Source: Planctomycetota bacterium
Lineage (GTDB): Bacteria > Planctomycetota > Phycisphaerae > Phycisphaerales > UBA1924
Length of the DNA: 64,000 nucleotides
NCBI GenBank assembly: GCA_033763975.1
Contig: JANRJM010000013.1
Coordinates: 186,001-250,000, forward strand
Direction of reading: 5' to 3'
Of the stretch, positions 1 to 8,024 are shown one piece after another; position 1 is the first letter of the stretch; each line of letters begins with the position of its first letter. Both the position numbers and the translations under genes were made by a program. The notes below the pieces were generated by a model. That model ran no database searches. It saw only the letters and a program-made list of their open reading frames with translations, and was not told the DNA's origin.

Positions 1-558
1 GCCGACCTGGACGGTGGGCCAGGCGTGCAGGCCGTACATCCGCGTGACGGGCGTGCCCAGCCCGCCCCCGGCGGCGCCGGCGAGGACGCCCTCGCGGCAC
101 ATCTTCTCGGCCCCGCCGCCGTCTTCTTCGGCGGGCTGGAAGACGAACGTCACGCCCCGCTCGCGCACGGGCAGGCGCGAGAGCACCTTCGCGACGCCCA
201 GCAGGATCGTGGTGTGCCCGTCGTGCCCGCAGGCGTGCATGACGCCCGGCGTGCGGCTGGCGTAGGGCTTGCCCGTGCGCTCCTCGATGGGCAGCGCGTC
301 CATGTCGGCGCGGAGCGCGATGGTCGTCGCGCCGTCGCCACGCGTGGGGGGCAGGTATCCCAGCACGCCCGTGCCGCCACCCAGCCCGGCTTTGATCTCG
401 ATGCCGCAGGCGCGGAGCTCGCGCTGCACGACCTCGCTGGTGCGGCGCTCGTGCATCGAGAGCTCGGGGTGCTGGTGCAGATCGCGGCGCAGTTCGCGCA
501 GGCGCGGGAGGTCGGCGTCGATGAGCGGGGACGGGTCCGGGGCGGTCGTCGTGGACAT
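1..558 (-). CDS. M20 family amidohydrolase (N-terminal part, cut by window edge)
   Basis: Only the first 186 codons are in the window; the gene continues past position 1. The start ATG lies at 556-558. The protein has the RRDLHQHPEL opening typical of M20D amidohydrolases (HipO/AbgB/IAA-amino-acid hydrolase type), then LRADMDALP and the metal-binding stretch MHACGHDGHTT near residue 100, followed by FQPAEEDGGGAEKM, where the Glu pair supplies the catalytic base and a metal ligand. The family hydrolyses N-acyl amino acids or related amides using two metal ions; the substrate here cannot be told. No signal peptide is visible, so it is likely cytoplasmic. A TACCCT hexamer ends 6 bases before the ATG and no Shine-Dalgarno is seen. 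It sits downstream of uvrC on the same strand with a 49-bp gap. Confidence 0.9.
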   Translation of the reverse strand, partial: MSTTTAPDPSPLIDADLPRLRELRRDLHQHPELSMHERRTSEVVQRELRACGIEIKAGLGGGTGVLGYLPPTRGDGATTIALRADMDALPIEERTGKPYASRTPGVMHACGHDGHTTILLGVAKVLSRLPVRERGVTFVFQPAEEDGGGAEKMCREGVLAGAAGGGLGTPVTRMYGLHAWPTVQVG

Positions 559-564
559 CACCGG

Positions 565-570
565 AGGGTA
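565..570 (-). promoter_or_regulatory. -10-like hexamer for a leaderless M20 mRNA
   Basis: The minus strand reads TACCCT, fitting TANNNT, with six bases (CCGGTG) between it and the ATG. No recognisable -35 box and no ribosome binding site are present. The spacing is that of leaderless transcripts known from Actinobacteria and Deinococcus. It implies this gene can be transcribed apart from uvrC. Confidence 0.4.
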
Positions 571-607
571 GGGGGCGGACGGGCGGACCCGGCGTCTCGC
601 GGCCTGC

Positions 608-2095
608 TCAGTCCTCTTCCAGCGTCTTCTTGCGGCGGAGGACGTGGTGGTAGTGCTGGGCGAAGCGGTGGGCTTCGTCGCGGACGGCCTGGACGAGGCG
701 CAGGCCCGGGTTGGTGCGCGGGAGGCGGATGGGGGCCGCCCGGCGCTGGACGAAGATGAGTTCTTCCTTCTTCGCGAGGCTGATGACCATGGGGGGCTTG
801 GCGCGGAGGAGGTCGAAGACCTCGAGGGCGGCGTGGAGCTGGCCGAGCCCGCCGTCGATGACGATGACGTCGGGGAAGAGTTCCTGGCCCTCGCCCGCGT
901 CGCGGTAGCGGCGCGAGACGGCCTCGCGGATGCTCGCGTAGTCGTCGTTGCCGCCCTCGACGGTGCGGATCTTGTACCGCCGGTACTCGCTCTTGAACGG
1001 ACGCCCGTCGATGAACGAGACCTTGCTCGCGACGGTCTCGCCCCCCTTGAGGTGCGCGATGTCGATCCCCTCGATGCAGCGGATGGGCTCGTCGAGCTCG
1101 AGCGTCTTCTGGAGGCTCTTGAGCGCCTTGCCGGGCTCGAGCACGAGCGCCTCGGCCTCGGGCTGCCACTGATCGCCCCGGGTGGCGCGCTCGTCGAGCT
1201 TCTCGATGGCGCGGATCTGGTCGCGGATGGCGGCGGCCTGCTCGAAGCGCAGGACGGCGGCGGCCTGCTCCATCTCGGCCCGCAGCTCGCGCAGCATCAC
1301 GCTGCGCTTGCCCGCGAGGAACCGCAGGAACCGGTCGATGTCCGCGCGGTAGAGGTCGCGGGTGACTTTGTCGGCGCACGGCGCGGTGCACTGGTTGATC
1401 GCGTAGAGCAGGCACGGGCGGAAGCGCGCGTTCTTGGGGTCGCCCGCGTCGATGTCGAGGTGGCACGTGCGGAACTTGAAGACCTTCTGCAGGATCGAGA
1501 TCGCCTCGCGCAGCGCGCCGGCGTTCGTGAAGGGCCCGAAGATGCGGGCGCCCTTGAGGTCCGGGCTCGACGGGGCGCGCGTCACGAACACGCGGGGGAA
1601 GTCCTCGCGCATCGTGATCGCGAGGTACGGGAACGTCTTGTCGTCGGTCAGGCGCACGTTGAACCGGGGCTTCAGGTCCTTGATCAGCCGGTTCTCGGTG
1701 AGCAGGGCCTCCCACTCGCTCTCGCACGGGATGACGTCGACGGCCTCGACGACGTCCAGCAGGCGGTTCTTCTGGTAGCCCAGGTCGGCGCTGGGCACGA
1801 AGTACGACGACACGCGTTCGGCCAGCACCAGCGCCTTGCCCACGTACACCACCGTGCCGGCGGCGTCTTTCATCAGGTACACGCCCGGCTCGCGCGGGAG
1901 CGCCCGCGCTACGCCCAGCAGGCGGACGAGGCGCGCGTCGCGCGGGCCCGCGGGAGCGACAAGAGGCGGCGCCTCGCCGGCGGGATCGGACAGATCGGCG
2001 TCGTCCGGCCCGTCGGGGTCGAGCGCTTCGGCATCGAGCGCGTCGGCGTCCTCGCCGGGCGGGGCGTTGTCGGGGAACTCGTCGGGGGCGCTCAC
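608..2095 (-). CDS. uvrC: UvrABC excinuclease subunit C, lacking the C-terminal HhH module
   Basis: Nucleotide excision repair endonuclease that cuts on both sides of a lesion after UvrA/UvrB loading. An acidic N-terminal extension of about 50 residues precedes the GIY-YIG nuclease domain (about 65-150, PREPGVYLMKDAAG and VVYVGK). A UVR/UvrB-binding helix pair lies near 265-300. The RNase H-like second nuclease covers about 340-490, with EGIDIAHLKG, DVIVIDGGLGQLH and RDEAHRFA carrying the expected Asp, Asp and His. The protein is 495 residues against roughly 600 in the family and stops shortly after the RNase H fold (RRKKTLEED), so the tandem helix-hairpin-helix DNA-binding domain is absent. 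The next gene begins 49 bp on, so it is not hidden downstream. Start is GTG at 2095. Confidence 0.95.
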   Translation of the reverse strand: MSAPDEFPDNAPPGEDADALDAEALDPDGPDDADLSDPAGEAPPLVAPAGPRDARLVRLLGVARALPREPGVYLMKDAAGTVVYVGKALVLAERVSSYFVPSADLGYQKNRLLDVVEAVDVIPCESEWEALLTENRLIKDLKPRFNVRLTDDKTFPYLAITMREDFPRVFVTRAPSSPDLKGARIFGPFTNAGALREAISILQKVFKFRTCHLDIDAGDPKNARFRPCLLYAINQCTAPCADKVTRDLYRADIDRFLRFLAGKRSVMLRELRAEMEQAAAVLRFEQAAAIRDQIRAIEKLDERATRGDQWQPEAEALVLEPGKALKSLQKTLELDEPIRCIEGIDIAHLKGGETVASKVSFIDGRPFKSEYRRYKIRTVEGGNDDYASIREAVSRRYRDAGEGQELFPDVIVIDGGLGQLHAALEVFDLLRAKPPMVISLAKKEELIFVQRRAAPIRLPRTNPGLRLVQAVRDEAHRFAQHYHHVLRRKKTLEED

Positions 2096-2100
2096 AGGGG

Positions 2101-2106
2101 AGGGTA
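2101..2106 (-). promoter_or_regulatory. -10-like hexamer for leaderless uvrC mRNA
   Basis: TACCCT on the minus strand, five bases before the GTG start of uvrC, in the 19-bp gap after the GAF-domain gene. No Shine-Dalgarno. It suggests uvrC has its own start of transcription rather than only read-through. Confidence 0.4.
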
Positions 2107-2114
2107 CGAACGGG

Positions 2115-3221
2115 CTAGGCGCGAAGATCGAAGTCGTCGGGGCCGGCCTCGCCCGGGCCGTCCCACTGGCTCTTGGGCAGGTGGCGGTTGTGCGTGCGGA
2201 CGACGCGGGCCATCTGCTCGGCGAAGAGCGAGCCGATGAGCCCGAGCGTGCGGACGTGGGCGTCGGCGAAGGGCGTCCGGCGGTCGCGGAAGAAGAGCGC
2301 CACGCCGACGCACTCGCCCTGTGCGCGGCAGGGGATGGCGACCATCGAGCGGTCCTGCAGGCAGGGGGACTCGCGTCCCAGGGCCCCGGTGATCTCGGCG
2401 GGGGTGCGGAGCACGACGGGGGCCTCGCCGGATTCGAACGCGGGGGCGACGACCTCGGCCATGTCGGCGAACATCGACTCGGACGCGTCCTTCGGGCAGT
2501 CGTAGTTCACGTACGCGCCGAGGGTGTAGTCGCCGAGCGAGTTGGGCAGGAAGATGGCGGCGTTGGTGGAGCCGATGCGGCGCAGGGTGTATTCCAGGGT
2601 CGTGCGCAGCAGGCTCTCGACGTCGAGTTCCTGGCGGAGGATGGCGGAGAGTTCGCTGCACATCGAGACGGTGCGCATCTGATCGGAGAGGTCGCGGTAC
2701 GAGCCGGCCATCTGGGCGCACAGGTCGCTCATCTGCTGGGCGAGTTCGCGGCGCGACCCGCGGAGGTGGGCCGCGAGGGCCAGCAGGCGGCGGACGCGTC
2801 GGCGCTCGCGCACCACGCCCCGCTGGCTGCGCTGGACGCGTGCCCAGGCGCCGGCCAGGCTGTGCGCGATGGTGTCGGGCCCTGCGGCGGCGTCGAGGAC
2901 GTCGCCGACGCCCGCGCGGAGCGCCCGGGTGAGGAACGCCGCGTCGGGCGATTCACGGACGATGACGCCGGCGAGGCCGGGGCGGGCGTGCTCGAGCCGC
3001 AGCCAGAGGTCGATGGATCCGGGGAGGTCCAGCAGCACGAGATCGGCGCGGGACGCGTGCTGGGGGGCGTGCTCGGCGTCGCAGGATTCGACGTGCCCCG
3101 CCCAGGCGCCCAGCGACCGGGCGAGATCTTCGCGCCGCGCACGCTTTGCCGACACCACCAGCACGCTCGCGTCCTTGAGCGTTTGTGCGGGGGCGGGGGG
3201 TGGGGTGGTGCGTCGTGCCAT
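2115..3221 (-). CDS. Degenerate receiver-GAF regulatory protein
   Basis: 368 residues. The first ~125 residues resemble a response-regulator receiver: SVLVVSAKR in strand 1, DLVLLDLPG in strand 3. The paired acidic residues normally after strand 1 are missing, so phosphorylation is doubtful although the central Asp remains. A helical linker, probably coiled coil (about 140-180, LRGSRRELAQQMSDLC), leads into a GAF domain (about 185-345) with SMVAIPCRAQGECVGVALFF and a GLIGSLFAEQMARVV closing helix. No output domain is visible, so it probably works through protein contacts or ligand sensing. It lies 60 bp downstream of the HTH/pseudo-receiver gene on the same strand; the two may form a regulatory pair. 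The ligand is unknown. Confidence 0.75.
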   Translation of the reverse strand: MARRTTPPPAPAQTLKDASVLVVSAKRARREDLARSLGAWAGHVESCDAEHAPQHASRADLVLLDLPGSIDLWLRLEHARPGLAGVIVRESPDAAFLTRALRAGVGDVLDAAAGPDTIAHSLAGAWARVQRSQRGVVRERRRVRRLLALAAHLRGSRRELAQQMSDLCAQMAGSYRDLSDQMRTVSMCSELSAILRQELDVESLLRTTLEYTLRRIGSTNAAIFLPNSLGDYTLGAYVNYDCPKDASESMFADMAEVVAPAFESGEAPVVLRTPAEITGALGRESPCLQDRSMVAIPCRAQGECVGVALFFRDRRTPFADAHVRTLGLIGSLFAEQMARVVRTHNRHLPKSQWDGPGEAGPDDFDLRA

Positions 3222-3281
3222 GTGGACGCTGCGAGCATCGGCCCGGCACCGTCCGGTGTTCAGCGCGACCGGACGGAAATC

Positions 3282-3914
3282 TCAGGAGCGCGTGGGGCCG
3301 CCCGAGGCATCCTCGAGCGCGCGGCGGATCGCGGCGCACGCGTCCTGCGTGCCCAGGCCCGGCTCGAGGGCCAGCACGGCGCCGGGGGCGACCTCGCCCT
3401 GCACCCGCTCGCGCAGGGTGCGTTCGGTCAGCCCGGGCACGGCGCCGGCGAGCACCAGCACGTGGGGGCGGAATCGTTCGACCTCGCGACCGGCCTCGAA
3501 GGCGTCGCGCGCGATGCGCCAGTGCACGCCCTCGCCCATCGCGCTCGCCCACGCATCGGCGACGGGGCCGGCCTCGCTCACGAACAGCACACGCCCCACG
3601 GGCGAGTGCGCCTCGAGCAGGTCCGCCGGGATGTTGTTCGCTCGCATGAAGCGGAGCAACTCCTCGCGCGGGATGCGCCGGAACTTGCTCCCGGGCACCC
3701 GAAAGCCCCCGATCCGCCCCGCGTCGAAGCACCGGATGATGGTCTGCTGGCTGACCTTGCAGATCGCCGCGGCTTCGCCCGTGGAGAACACGCGCTTGGG
3801 ATCGTGCGTCCCCTCGCGCCCGTTGGCTTGTCGTCCCGTCTGGTCCACGCGCGGCCCCCCGGCGGCAAGCCGCCAGTCTGCCGGTCTATCGACCTCGACT
3901 CTGCCCAACTTCAC
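3282..3914 (-). CDS. Excisionase-type HTH protein with receiver-like C-terminal domain
   Basis: 210 residues from the GTG at 3914. A MerR/excisionase-like HTH (about 42-95) is clear: FSTGEAAAICKVSQQTIIRC followed by the wing residues GGFRVPGSKFRRIPREEL. The C-terminal ~100 residues fold like a receiver (VGRVLFVSEAG, HVLVLAGAVPG) but lack the normal acidic pocket and phospho-acceptor Asp. The first ~40 residues look non-conserved, so the true start could be the GTG at 3791, giving 169 residues. HTH plus receiver-like architecture suggests a DNA-binding regulator signalling with the adjacent receiver-GAF protein downstream. The gap to tsaB is 31 bp and contains GATAAC at 3934-3939, a possible own -10 element. 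The target genes are unknown. Confidence 0.75.
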   Translation of the reverse strand: MKLGRVEVDRPADWRLAAGGPRVDQTGRQANGREGTHDPKRVFSTGEAAAICKVSQQTIIRCFDAGRIGGFRVPGSKFRRIPREELLRFMRANNIPADLLEAHSPVGRVLFVSEAGPVADAWASAMGEGVHWRIARDAFEAGREVERFRPHVLVLAGAVPGLTERTLRERVQGEVAPGAVLALEPGLGTQDACAAIRRALEDASGGPTRS

Positions 3915-3945
3915 AGGGGGATCCCGCCCGCGGGTTATCCGCCCC

Positions 3946-4653
3946 TCAGCCCTCGTGACGCTCGCGCCACTTCGTCACCGCCTCGGGTTCTCGGGGGTAC
4001 AGGGGGCGCAGTTGGGCCGGGTCGGTGGGTTCCAGGTCGGCGGCGGCCTCGATGCACGCGAGGGCGTCGAACGCGGGGGGCTCGATGACGATGCCCAGCG
4101 ACGCCGCCCGCGTGCGCATCGCGTCGGGCAGGTAGTGATCGGCGACGAGGCGGGCGACGCCCAGCGACGCGAGGGCGTCGGGCGTGCAGATTCCGCCCGG
4201 CGCCCGGGGACGGTCGGCCCGCTCGAAGACCTGGATCCAGGCGGAGTCGCCCTTGGAGGCGAGCGCGACGGCGAAGGGCGCGCTCTGGGCGGCGCGCCGG
4301 GCGACGACGTGGGCGGTGGGCACGGCGAAGCACCGCGCGCCGGTGGCCTCGGCGATCATGGCGCCGGCCGCGACGCTGATGCGCAGGGCCGTGAACCCGC
4401 CGGGCCCGACCGAAACCGCGACGCCGGCGAGGTCGGCGGGTCGAACGTCGCCCGCCCGACAGAGGCGTGCGACGGCGGGGAGCAGGTCATCGTCGTGAGG
4501 ACTTTGGCCGGCCAGGGGCTCGAAGGCCAGCAGGACCGGAACGGCGTCGGCGACGCGGGCGAGGGCGACACCGGGCGCCCACGGGGCGTGCTGAGTGCGC
4601 GCGGAGGGGTTGCTGATCTCGATGCCGAGGATCACGCCGCGGGGCAGGGGCAC
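3946..4653 (-). CDS. tsaB: tRNA threonylcarbamoyladenosine biosynthesis protein TsaB
   Basis: TsaB is the scaffold that pairs with TsaD in making the t6A modification at position 37 of ANN-decoding tRNAs. The 235-residue protein opens with an ASKHA-like strand (VILGIEISNPS) and carries the diagnostic VAVSVGPGGFTALRISVAAG segment near residues 80-98, followed by the GARCFAVPTAH region. The length matches the family (about 220-235). Like other TsaB proteins it lacks the metal-binding His pair of TsaD. The GTG start has TAGCCT six bases upstream and no Shine-Dalgarno. The partner genes tsaD and tsaE are not in the window. Confidence 0.9.
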   Translation of the reverse strand: MPLPRGVILGIEISNPSARTQHAPWAPGVALARVADAVPVLLAFEPLAGQSPHDDDLLPAVARLCRAGDVRPADLAGVAVSVGPGGFTALRISVAAGAMIAEATGARCFAVPTAHVVARRAAQSAPFAVALASKGDSAWIQVFERADRPRAPGGICTPDALASLGVARLVADHYLPDAMRTRAASLGIVIEPPAFDALACIEAAADLEPTDPAQLRPLYPREPEAVTKWRERHEG

Positions 4654-4659
4654 GCGGGA

Positions 4660-4665
4660 AGGCTA
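4660..4665 (-). promoter_or_regulatory. -10-like hexamer for leaderless tsaB mRNA
   Basis: TAGCCT on the minus strand with a six-base gap to the GTG start. It fits TANNNT and no ribosome binding site is visible. It lies in the 84-bp divergent gap to the beta-barrel gene at 4738. Confidence 0.4.
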
Positions 4666-4737
4666 GGTGGGGGGAGCGGGCTCGCGTGCCGCGCGGGGGC
4701 GCGGTACGCTCCCTGCCCGCTTGTCCGGAGAGACCGC

Positions 4738-5658
4738 ATGAACATGCAGGATGCTGGAAGGTTGATCGCGTGGTGTGCCGCGGGGCTGCTGTGCCCCGTG
4801 GCGGTGGCGCAGGTGCTGGAGCCGGGCGTGGCGCCGGCGGAGGCGTCGCCGGCGCGCGAAACGCCGCCGACATGGCGGGACGAGGCGGCGTGGACGGTGC
4901 GGTTCGAGCCGAGCGTGTGGTTCGTGGGCATCGCGGGCGACGTGCAGTTGCCTCGCGCGGCGGGCGCGCCGAGCAACGACACGACGGACCTGGCGGACCT
5001 GGACCTGGACGACACGTCGCTCGTGCAGCCCCTGGGCGAGATCACGCTGCGCAAGGGCGACTGGGGGATCGGGCTGCGCGGGTTCGCTTTCTCCAACGAT
5101 CAGCAGGCCAGCGGGCGCGCCGGGCGGATCGGCGACCTGCCGATCGCGGACGGCGACCGCATCACGTCGTCGGTCGACGTACTGGATCTCGAGATCGAGG
5201 CGATGTACACCATCGCCAAGGGCGTGCGGTCGCCGCTCTCGGGCCGCGACGGGTACGCCCTGCGCTGGCGGGTGGATGTGCTGGCGGGCGTGCGGGTGTT
5301 TCAGACGGACTGGGAGGTCGCGAACCTGGACGTGGCGTTCGCGCCGCCGGCGTCGAACGTCGCGAGCGCCGAGGAGACGACGGCGCACCCGCTGGTGGGC
5401 GTGAAGGTCTCGGCGCTGTTCCTGGAGCAGTTCACGCTGGACGCGAAGATCGACGTGGGGTATCTCCCGCTGGGGGACACCAGTTCGTACGGGGTGGACA
5501 TCTTCGTGGGCGGGTCGTGGCAGCCCCACCGCAACGTGGGCGTCCAGATAGGCTATAGGGCGATGTTCGTGGGTGTGTCGTCCGGCGACGGCGTGGAAGC
5601 ATATGAGTACGACGGGTCCCTGCAGGGGCTGTACGCCGGTCTGGTTCTGGAGTTCTGA
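4738..5658 (+). CDS. Outer-membrane beta-barrel protein (porin-like)
   Basis: 306 residues from the ATG at 4738; a second ATG follows two codons later. The N-terminus is a signal peptide (hydrophobic stretch ending near AVAQ at residue 25). The mature part alternates polar and hydrophobic residues in strand-like runs (WTVRFEPSVWFVGIAGDV, WGIGLRGFAFSND, YALRWRVDVLAGVRVF, FTLDAKIDVGYLPLG, VGVQIGYRAMFVGV) and ends in LYAGLVLEF, the aromatic C-terminal residue typical of barrels inserted by BamA. These features indicate an outer-membrane barrel of about 10-12 strands. It stands alone, divergent from tsaB and upstream of the HU-like gene. Cargo or ligand is unknown; a surface structural role is equally possible. 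Confidence 0.75.
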   Translation: MNMQDAGRLIAWCAAGLLCPVAVAQVLEPGVAPAEASPARETPPTWRDEAAWTVRFEPSVWFVGIAGDVQLPRAAGAPSNDTTDLADLDLDDTSLVQPLGEITLRKGDWGIGLRGFAFSNDQQASGRAGRIGDLPIADGDRITSSVDVLDLEIEAMYTIAKGVRSPLSGRDGYALRWRVDVLAGVRVFQTDWEVANLDVAFAPPASNVASAEETTAHPLVGVKVSALFLEQFTLDAKIDVGYLPLGDTSSYGVDIFVGGSWQPHRNVGVQIGYRAMFVGVSSGDGVEAYEYDGSLQGLYAGLVLEF

Positions 5659-5682
5659 GCGCGCTTCAAACTTCGATAGGCA

Positions 5683-5711
5683 TTGACCTTGAGAGTCGGG
5701 CGCGTGATACT
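5683..5711 (+). promoter_or_regulatory. Sigma-70-type promoter for the HU-like gene
   Basis: TTGACC at 5683-5688 and GATACT at 5706-5711 are separated by exactly 17 bases: five of six and four of six matches to TTGACA and TATAAT. It lies in the 208-bp gap before the HU-like gene and implies an untranslated leader of about 150 bases. It is the best two-box promoter I found in the window; most other genes show only a -10-like box. Confidence 0.6.
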
Positions 5712-5866
5712 TGCCCCCTGCCCCGGCGCGGCCAAAGGCCGGGGCGATCCGCACGGACTCGCGGGCTCTACCGTCGCTTGCAGCCTTCCGCGTCTCCACC
5801 GCATGTGAACTTGTTCATCCGACGTTCCAACGCCTCGAGCGGGTCAGTCAGCCAGCAGGATCTCCC

Positions 5867-6217
5867 ATGCCGACGATCACCAAGAAGGACCTGGTGGAAC
5901 GCATCTCCGAGCGGACGCGCCTGCCGCGCGCGGATGTGAAGCGCACCCTGCAGGAGTTCCTCGATCTGATCATCGTGGAGCTGAAGCGGGGCAACCGCCT
6001 GGAGTTCCGCGATTTCGGCGTGTTCGAGGTCAAGACGCGCGCCGCGCGCCTGGCCCAGAACCCCAAGACCCTGCAGAAGGTCGACGTCCCCGCCAAGCGG
6101 GCGGTGCGCTTCAAGGTCGGACGCCTCATGCGCGAGAGCGTCGAGCTGACCCCCCCGCCGTCGGCGACCATCGCCGAGGTGAAGGTGCCCGTCAAGGTGC
6201 CGGCGAACAGCCAGTAA
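5867..6217 (+). CDS. HU/IHF family DNA-binding protein
   Basis: 116 residues. The HU fold is clear: TITKKDLVERISERTRLPR at the N-terminus, then VELKRGNRLEFRDFGVFEVK (beta arm entry), and the arm/tail region QNPKTLQKVDVPAKRAVRFK where HU has the GRNPxTG signature. The arm tip sequence PKTLQKVDVP differs from the usual PKTGEEIxIP, and a Pro/Val-rich tail of about 20 residues follows the fold. Such proteins bend and compact DNA. The ATG at 5867 was chosen because it begins directly at the HU fold; in-frame sequence upstream is unrelated. It stands alone, behind a strong promoter and convergent with nadA (14 bp apart). Confidence 0.9.
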   Translation: MPTITKKDLVERISERTRLPRADVKRTLQEFLDLIIVELKRGNRLEFRDFGVFEVKTRAARLAQNPKTLQKVDVPAKRAVRFKVGRLMRESVELTPPPSATIAEVKVPVKVPANSQ

Positions 6218-6231
6218 GGGGCGCCGGCGTT

Positions 6232-7530
6232 CTAGTCGGCCTGGGCCATCCGCAGGGCGGTGCCGGGCGTTCGGGGCGAGAGCGCCAGCATGCGGTCGAG
6301 GGCGCGGAGCGCGAGGTCGCGCACCGCGGGGGGCACGCGGATCTCGTTCACGACGCGGGGCCGCCCTTCCTTGCCCCCGCCCCGCCCCTCGAACGATCCG
6401 ACGAGGTTGTCGAGCACCCAGAGCAGGTGGGGCTCGTCGATGCGGTACATCGTGGTGCAGAGGCACTGGCAATCGGACAGGATGCGGACGTCGACGCCCC
6501 GGGGGGCCGCCTCGCGCGCGAGGCGCGAGACCAGGTGCACCTCGGTGCCCACCGCCCAGCGTGAGCCGGCGGGGGCGTCGCGGATCGTGCGGATGATGAA
6601 CTCGGTGCTGCCGTCGAGGTCGGCCAGGTCGACGACCTCTTTCGCGCACTCGGGGTGGACGAGGATCGTGGTGCTCGTGCCCTCGGCGCGGTCGCGCTCG
6701 CGCACCTGCGCGCAGTGCTCGGGGCGGAAGAGCTTGTGCACCGAGCAATGGCCGGCCCAGAGGATGATGCGCGCGTCGGCGAGCGCGGTCGCCGTCATGC
6801 CGCCCAGTTCGTCGCCCCGGCGCGCCAGGCGCGGGTCGTAGACGGCGCTGTTGCGGGCGACGTCGATGCCCTCCTTGGCGGCGGTGTTGCGCCCCAGGTG
6901 CTGATCGGGCAGGAAGAGCACCCTGATGTCCTCGCCGGGCGACGCAACGCGTTCGCCCCCGGCCAACGCCCATCGCAGCACCTCGCGGGCGTTGCTCGAG
7001 GTGCAGCAGGCGCCGCCCCGCTCGCCGACGAAGGCCTTGATCGCCGCGGACGAGTTGACGTACGTCACGGGGATGATGCGTCCGCCCCAGCCGCCCTCGC
7101 GGAGCGACGCGTGCATCGCGTCCCAGGCCTGCACGGTGTCGTCGTACTGGGCCATGTCGGCCATCGAGCAGCCGGCGGAGAGATCGGGGAGGATGACGCG
7201 CACGCGGTCGGGCGTGAGCATGTCGGCGGACTCGGCCATGAAGTGCACGCCGCAGAAGACGACGAACTCGAGCGCGTCGTCGGGCGGGCGCTGCGTCGCG
7301 AGGCCCGCGGCGATCTGCGAGAGTTTCAGCGAGTCGCCGGTGTGGTCGGCGTGGCGCACGACCTCGTCGGTCTGGTAGTGGTGCCCGAGGACGACCAGTC
7401 GCGAGCCGAGTTCTGCGCGGCGTGCATCGATGGCACGCGCCAGGTCATCGGGCGCAAGCCGCCGGTACGCCTCGGGGAGCGACGGCTGCCAGAGCATGGC
7501 GGACTGTAGGGTCGCGGTGGGCGCGCTCAC
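6232..7530 (-). CDS. nadA: Quinolinate synthase A
   Basis: NadA condenses iminoaspartate with dihydroxyacetone phosphate to quinolinate in de novo NAD synthesis, using a [4Fe-4S] cluster. The 432-residue protein shows LVVLGHHYQTDEVV, FCGVHFMAESADML, LPDLSAGCSMADM, GGACCTSSNAREVL, LFLPDQHLGRN and SDCQCLCTTMYRIDEPHLL. Cluster-ligand cysteines are present in the first, central and last of these regions. It is longer than the E. coli type (about 350) through an N-terminal extension and insertions. The GTG start at 7530 overlaps the stop of the PilZ gene as GTGA, which suggests translational coupling; ATG at 7497 is an alternative. nadB and nadC are not in the window. Confidence 0.93.
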   Translation of the reverse strand: MSAPTATLQSAMLWQPSLPEAYRRLAPDDLARAIDARRAELGSRLVVLGHHYQTDEVVRHADHTGDSLKLSQIAAGLATQRPPDDALEFVVFCGVHFMAESADMLTPDRVRVILPDLSAGCSMADMAQYDDTVQAWDAMHASLREGGWGGRIIPVTYVNSSAAIKAFVGERGGACCTSSNAREVLRWALAGGERVASPGEDIRVLFLPDQHLGRNTAAKEGIDVARNSAVYDPRLARRGDELGGMTATALADARIILWAGHCSVHKLFRPEHCAQVRERDRAEGTSTTILVHPECAKEVVDLADLDGSTEFIIRTIRDAPAGSRWAVGTEVHLVSRLAREAAPRGVDVRILSDCQCLCTTMYRIDEPHLLWVLDNLVGSFEGRGGGKEGRPRVVNEIRVPPAVRDLALRALDRMLALSPRTPGTALRMAQAD

Positions 7531-7862
7531 GCCGCGAGACGGCGCACGCCCGCGACGGCGCCCTGGAAGGCGACGCCGACGAACTGGCGGGGTGAATCGG
7601 TGCGGAGCACGCGCATGACGCGGGCGGGCACCTTGCTCGCGCTCGAGAGCAGCGTGCGATCGTCCCAGCCGATGTGCACGTCGATGACGTCGCCGACCTC
7701 GATGGGGCGGGGTGAATCAATGGCGAGCAGCGCCCCGCCGGACGCGACGTCGCGCGTCGTGCCCGGCATGTACCGCGCGCTCCCCACGTGGTAGACCTTG
7801 CACGGGCGCGTGAGCGCCTGGCGGGGACTGCGGCGGCGTTCGGTCGTGTATTCCAGGCTCAT
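7527..7862 (-). CDS. PilZ domain protein
   Basis: 111 residues, essentially a single PilZ domain. The cyclic-di-GMP binding elements are visible: an RxxxR-type motif at the N-terminus (ERRRSPRQALTRP) and D-x-S-x-x-G (RDVASGGALLAID) near residue 40, then VGDVIDVHIGW and a VGVAFQG strand. Such proteins are cyclic-di-GMP receptors acting on motility, secretion or polysaccharide synthesis. A GGAGG site lies about 10 bases before the ATG. The gene is translationally coupled to nadA, which makes no obvious functional sense, but it faces the glycan island that starts at 8025. Confidence 0.85.
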   Translation of the reverse strand: MSLEYTTERRRSPRQALTRPCKVYHVGSARYMPGTTRDVASGGALLAIDSPRPIEVGDVIDVHIGWDDRTLLSSASKVPARVMRVLRTDSPRQFVGVAFQGAVAGVRRLAA

Positions 7863-8011
7863 GGGGGAACGACCTCCGAACAGGCAGACGCAGCGTGTAT
7901 CGACCCCGCGTCGGGCCCGCCCCACCGCGACGTCCCGGGAGACGCGTGCGCCGCCCGCGCACGCCCCCCACATTGCGCACGCCGCGCTTCATGTCGCGCG
8001 TCGTGCGGGCC

Positions 8012-8017
8012 GATAAC
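8012..8017 (+). promoter_or_regulatory. -10-like hexamer before the first glycan-island gene
   Basis: GATAAC seven bases before the ATG at 8025, with no Shine-Dalgarno between. The same GCCGATAA-type core appears before other island genes (23167 minus, 23254 plus). Confidence 0.35.
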
Positions 8018-8024
8018 GCTCGTC

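Noticed and set aside
559-607. Missing UvrC HhH domain hidden by a frameshift
   Set aside because: The gap to the next gene is only 49 bp, too short for the domain in any frame.
644-2239. 531-codon open frame antisense to uvrC
   Set aside because: Asp/Val/Leu/Arg-rich shadow of uvrC with no family match.
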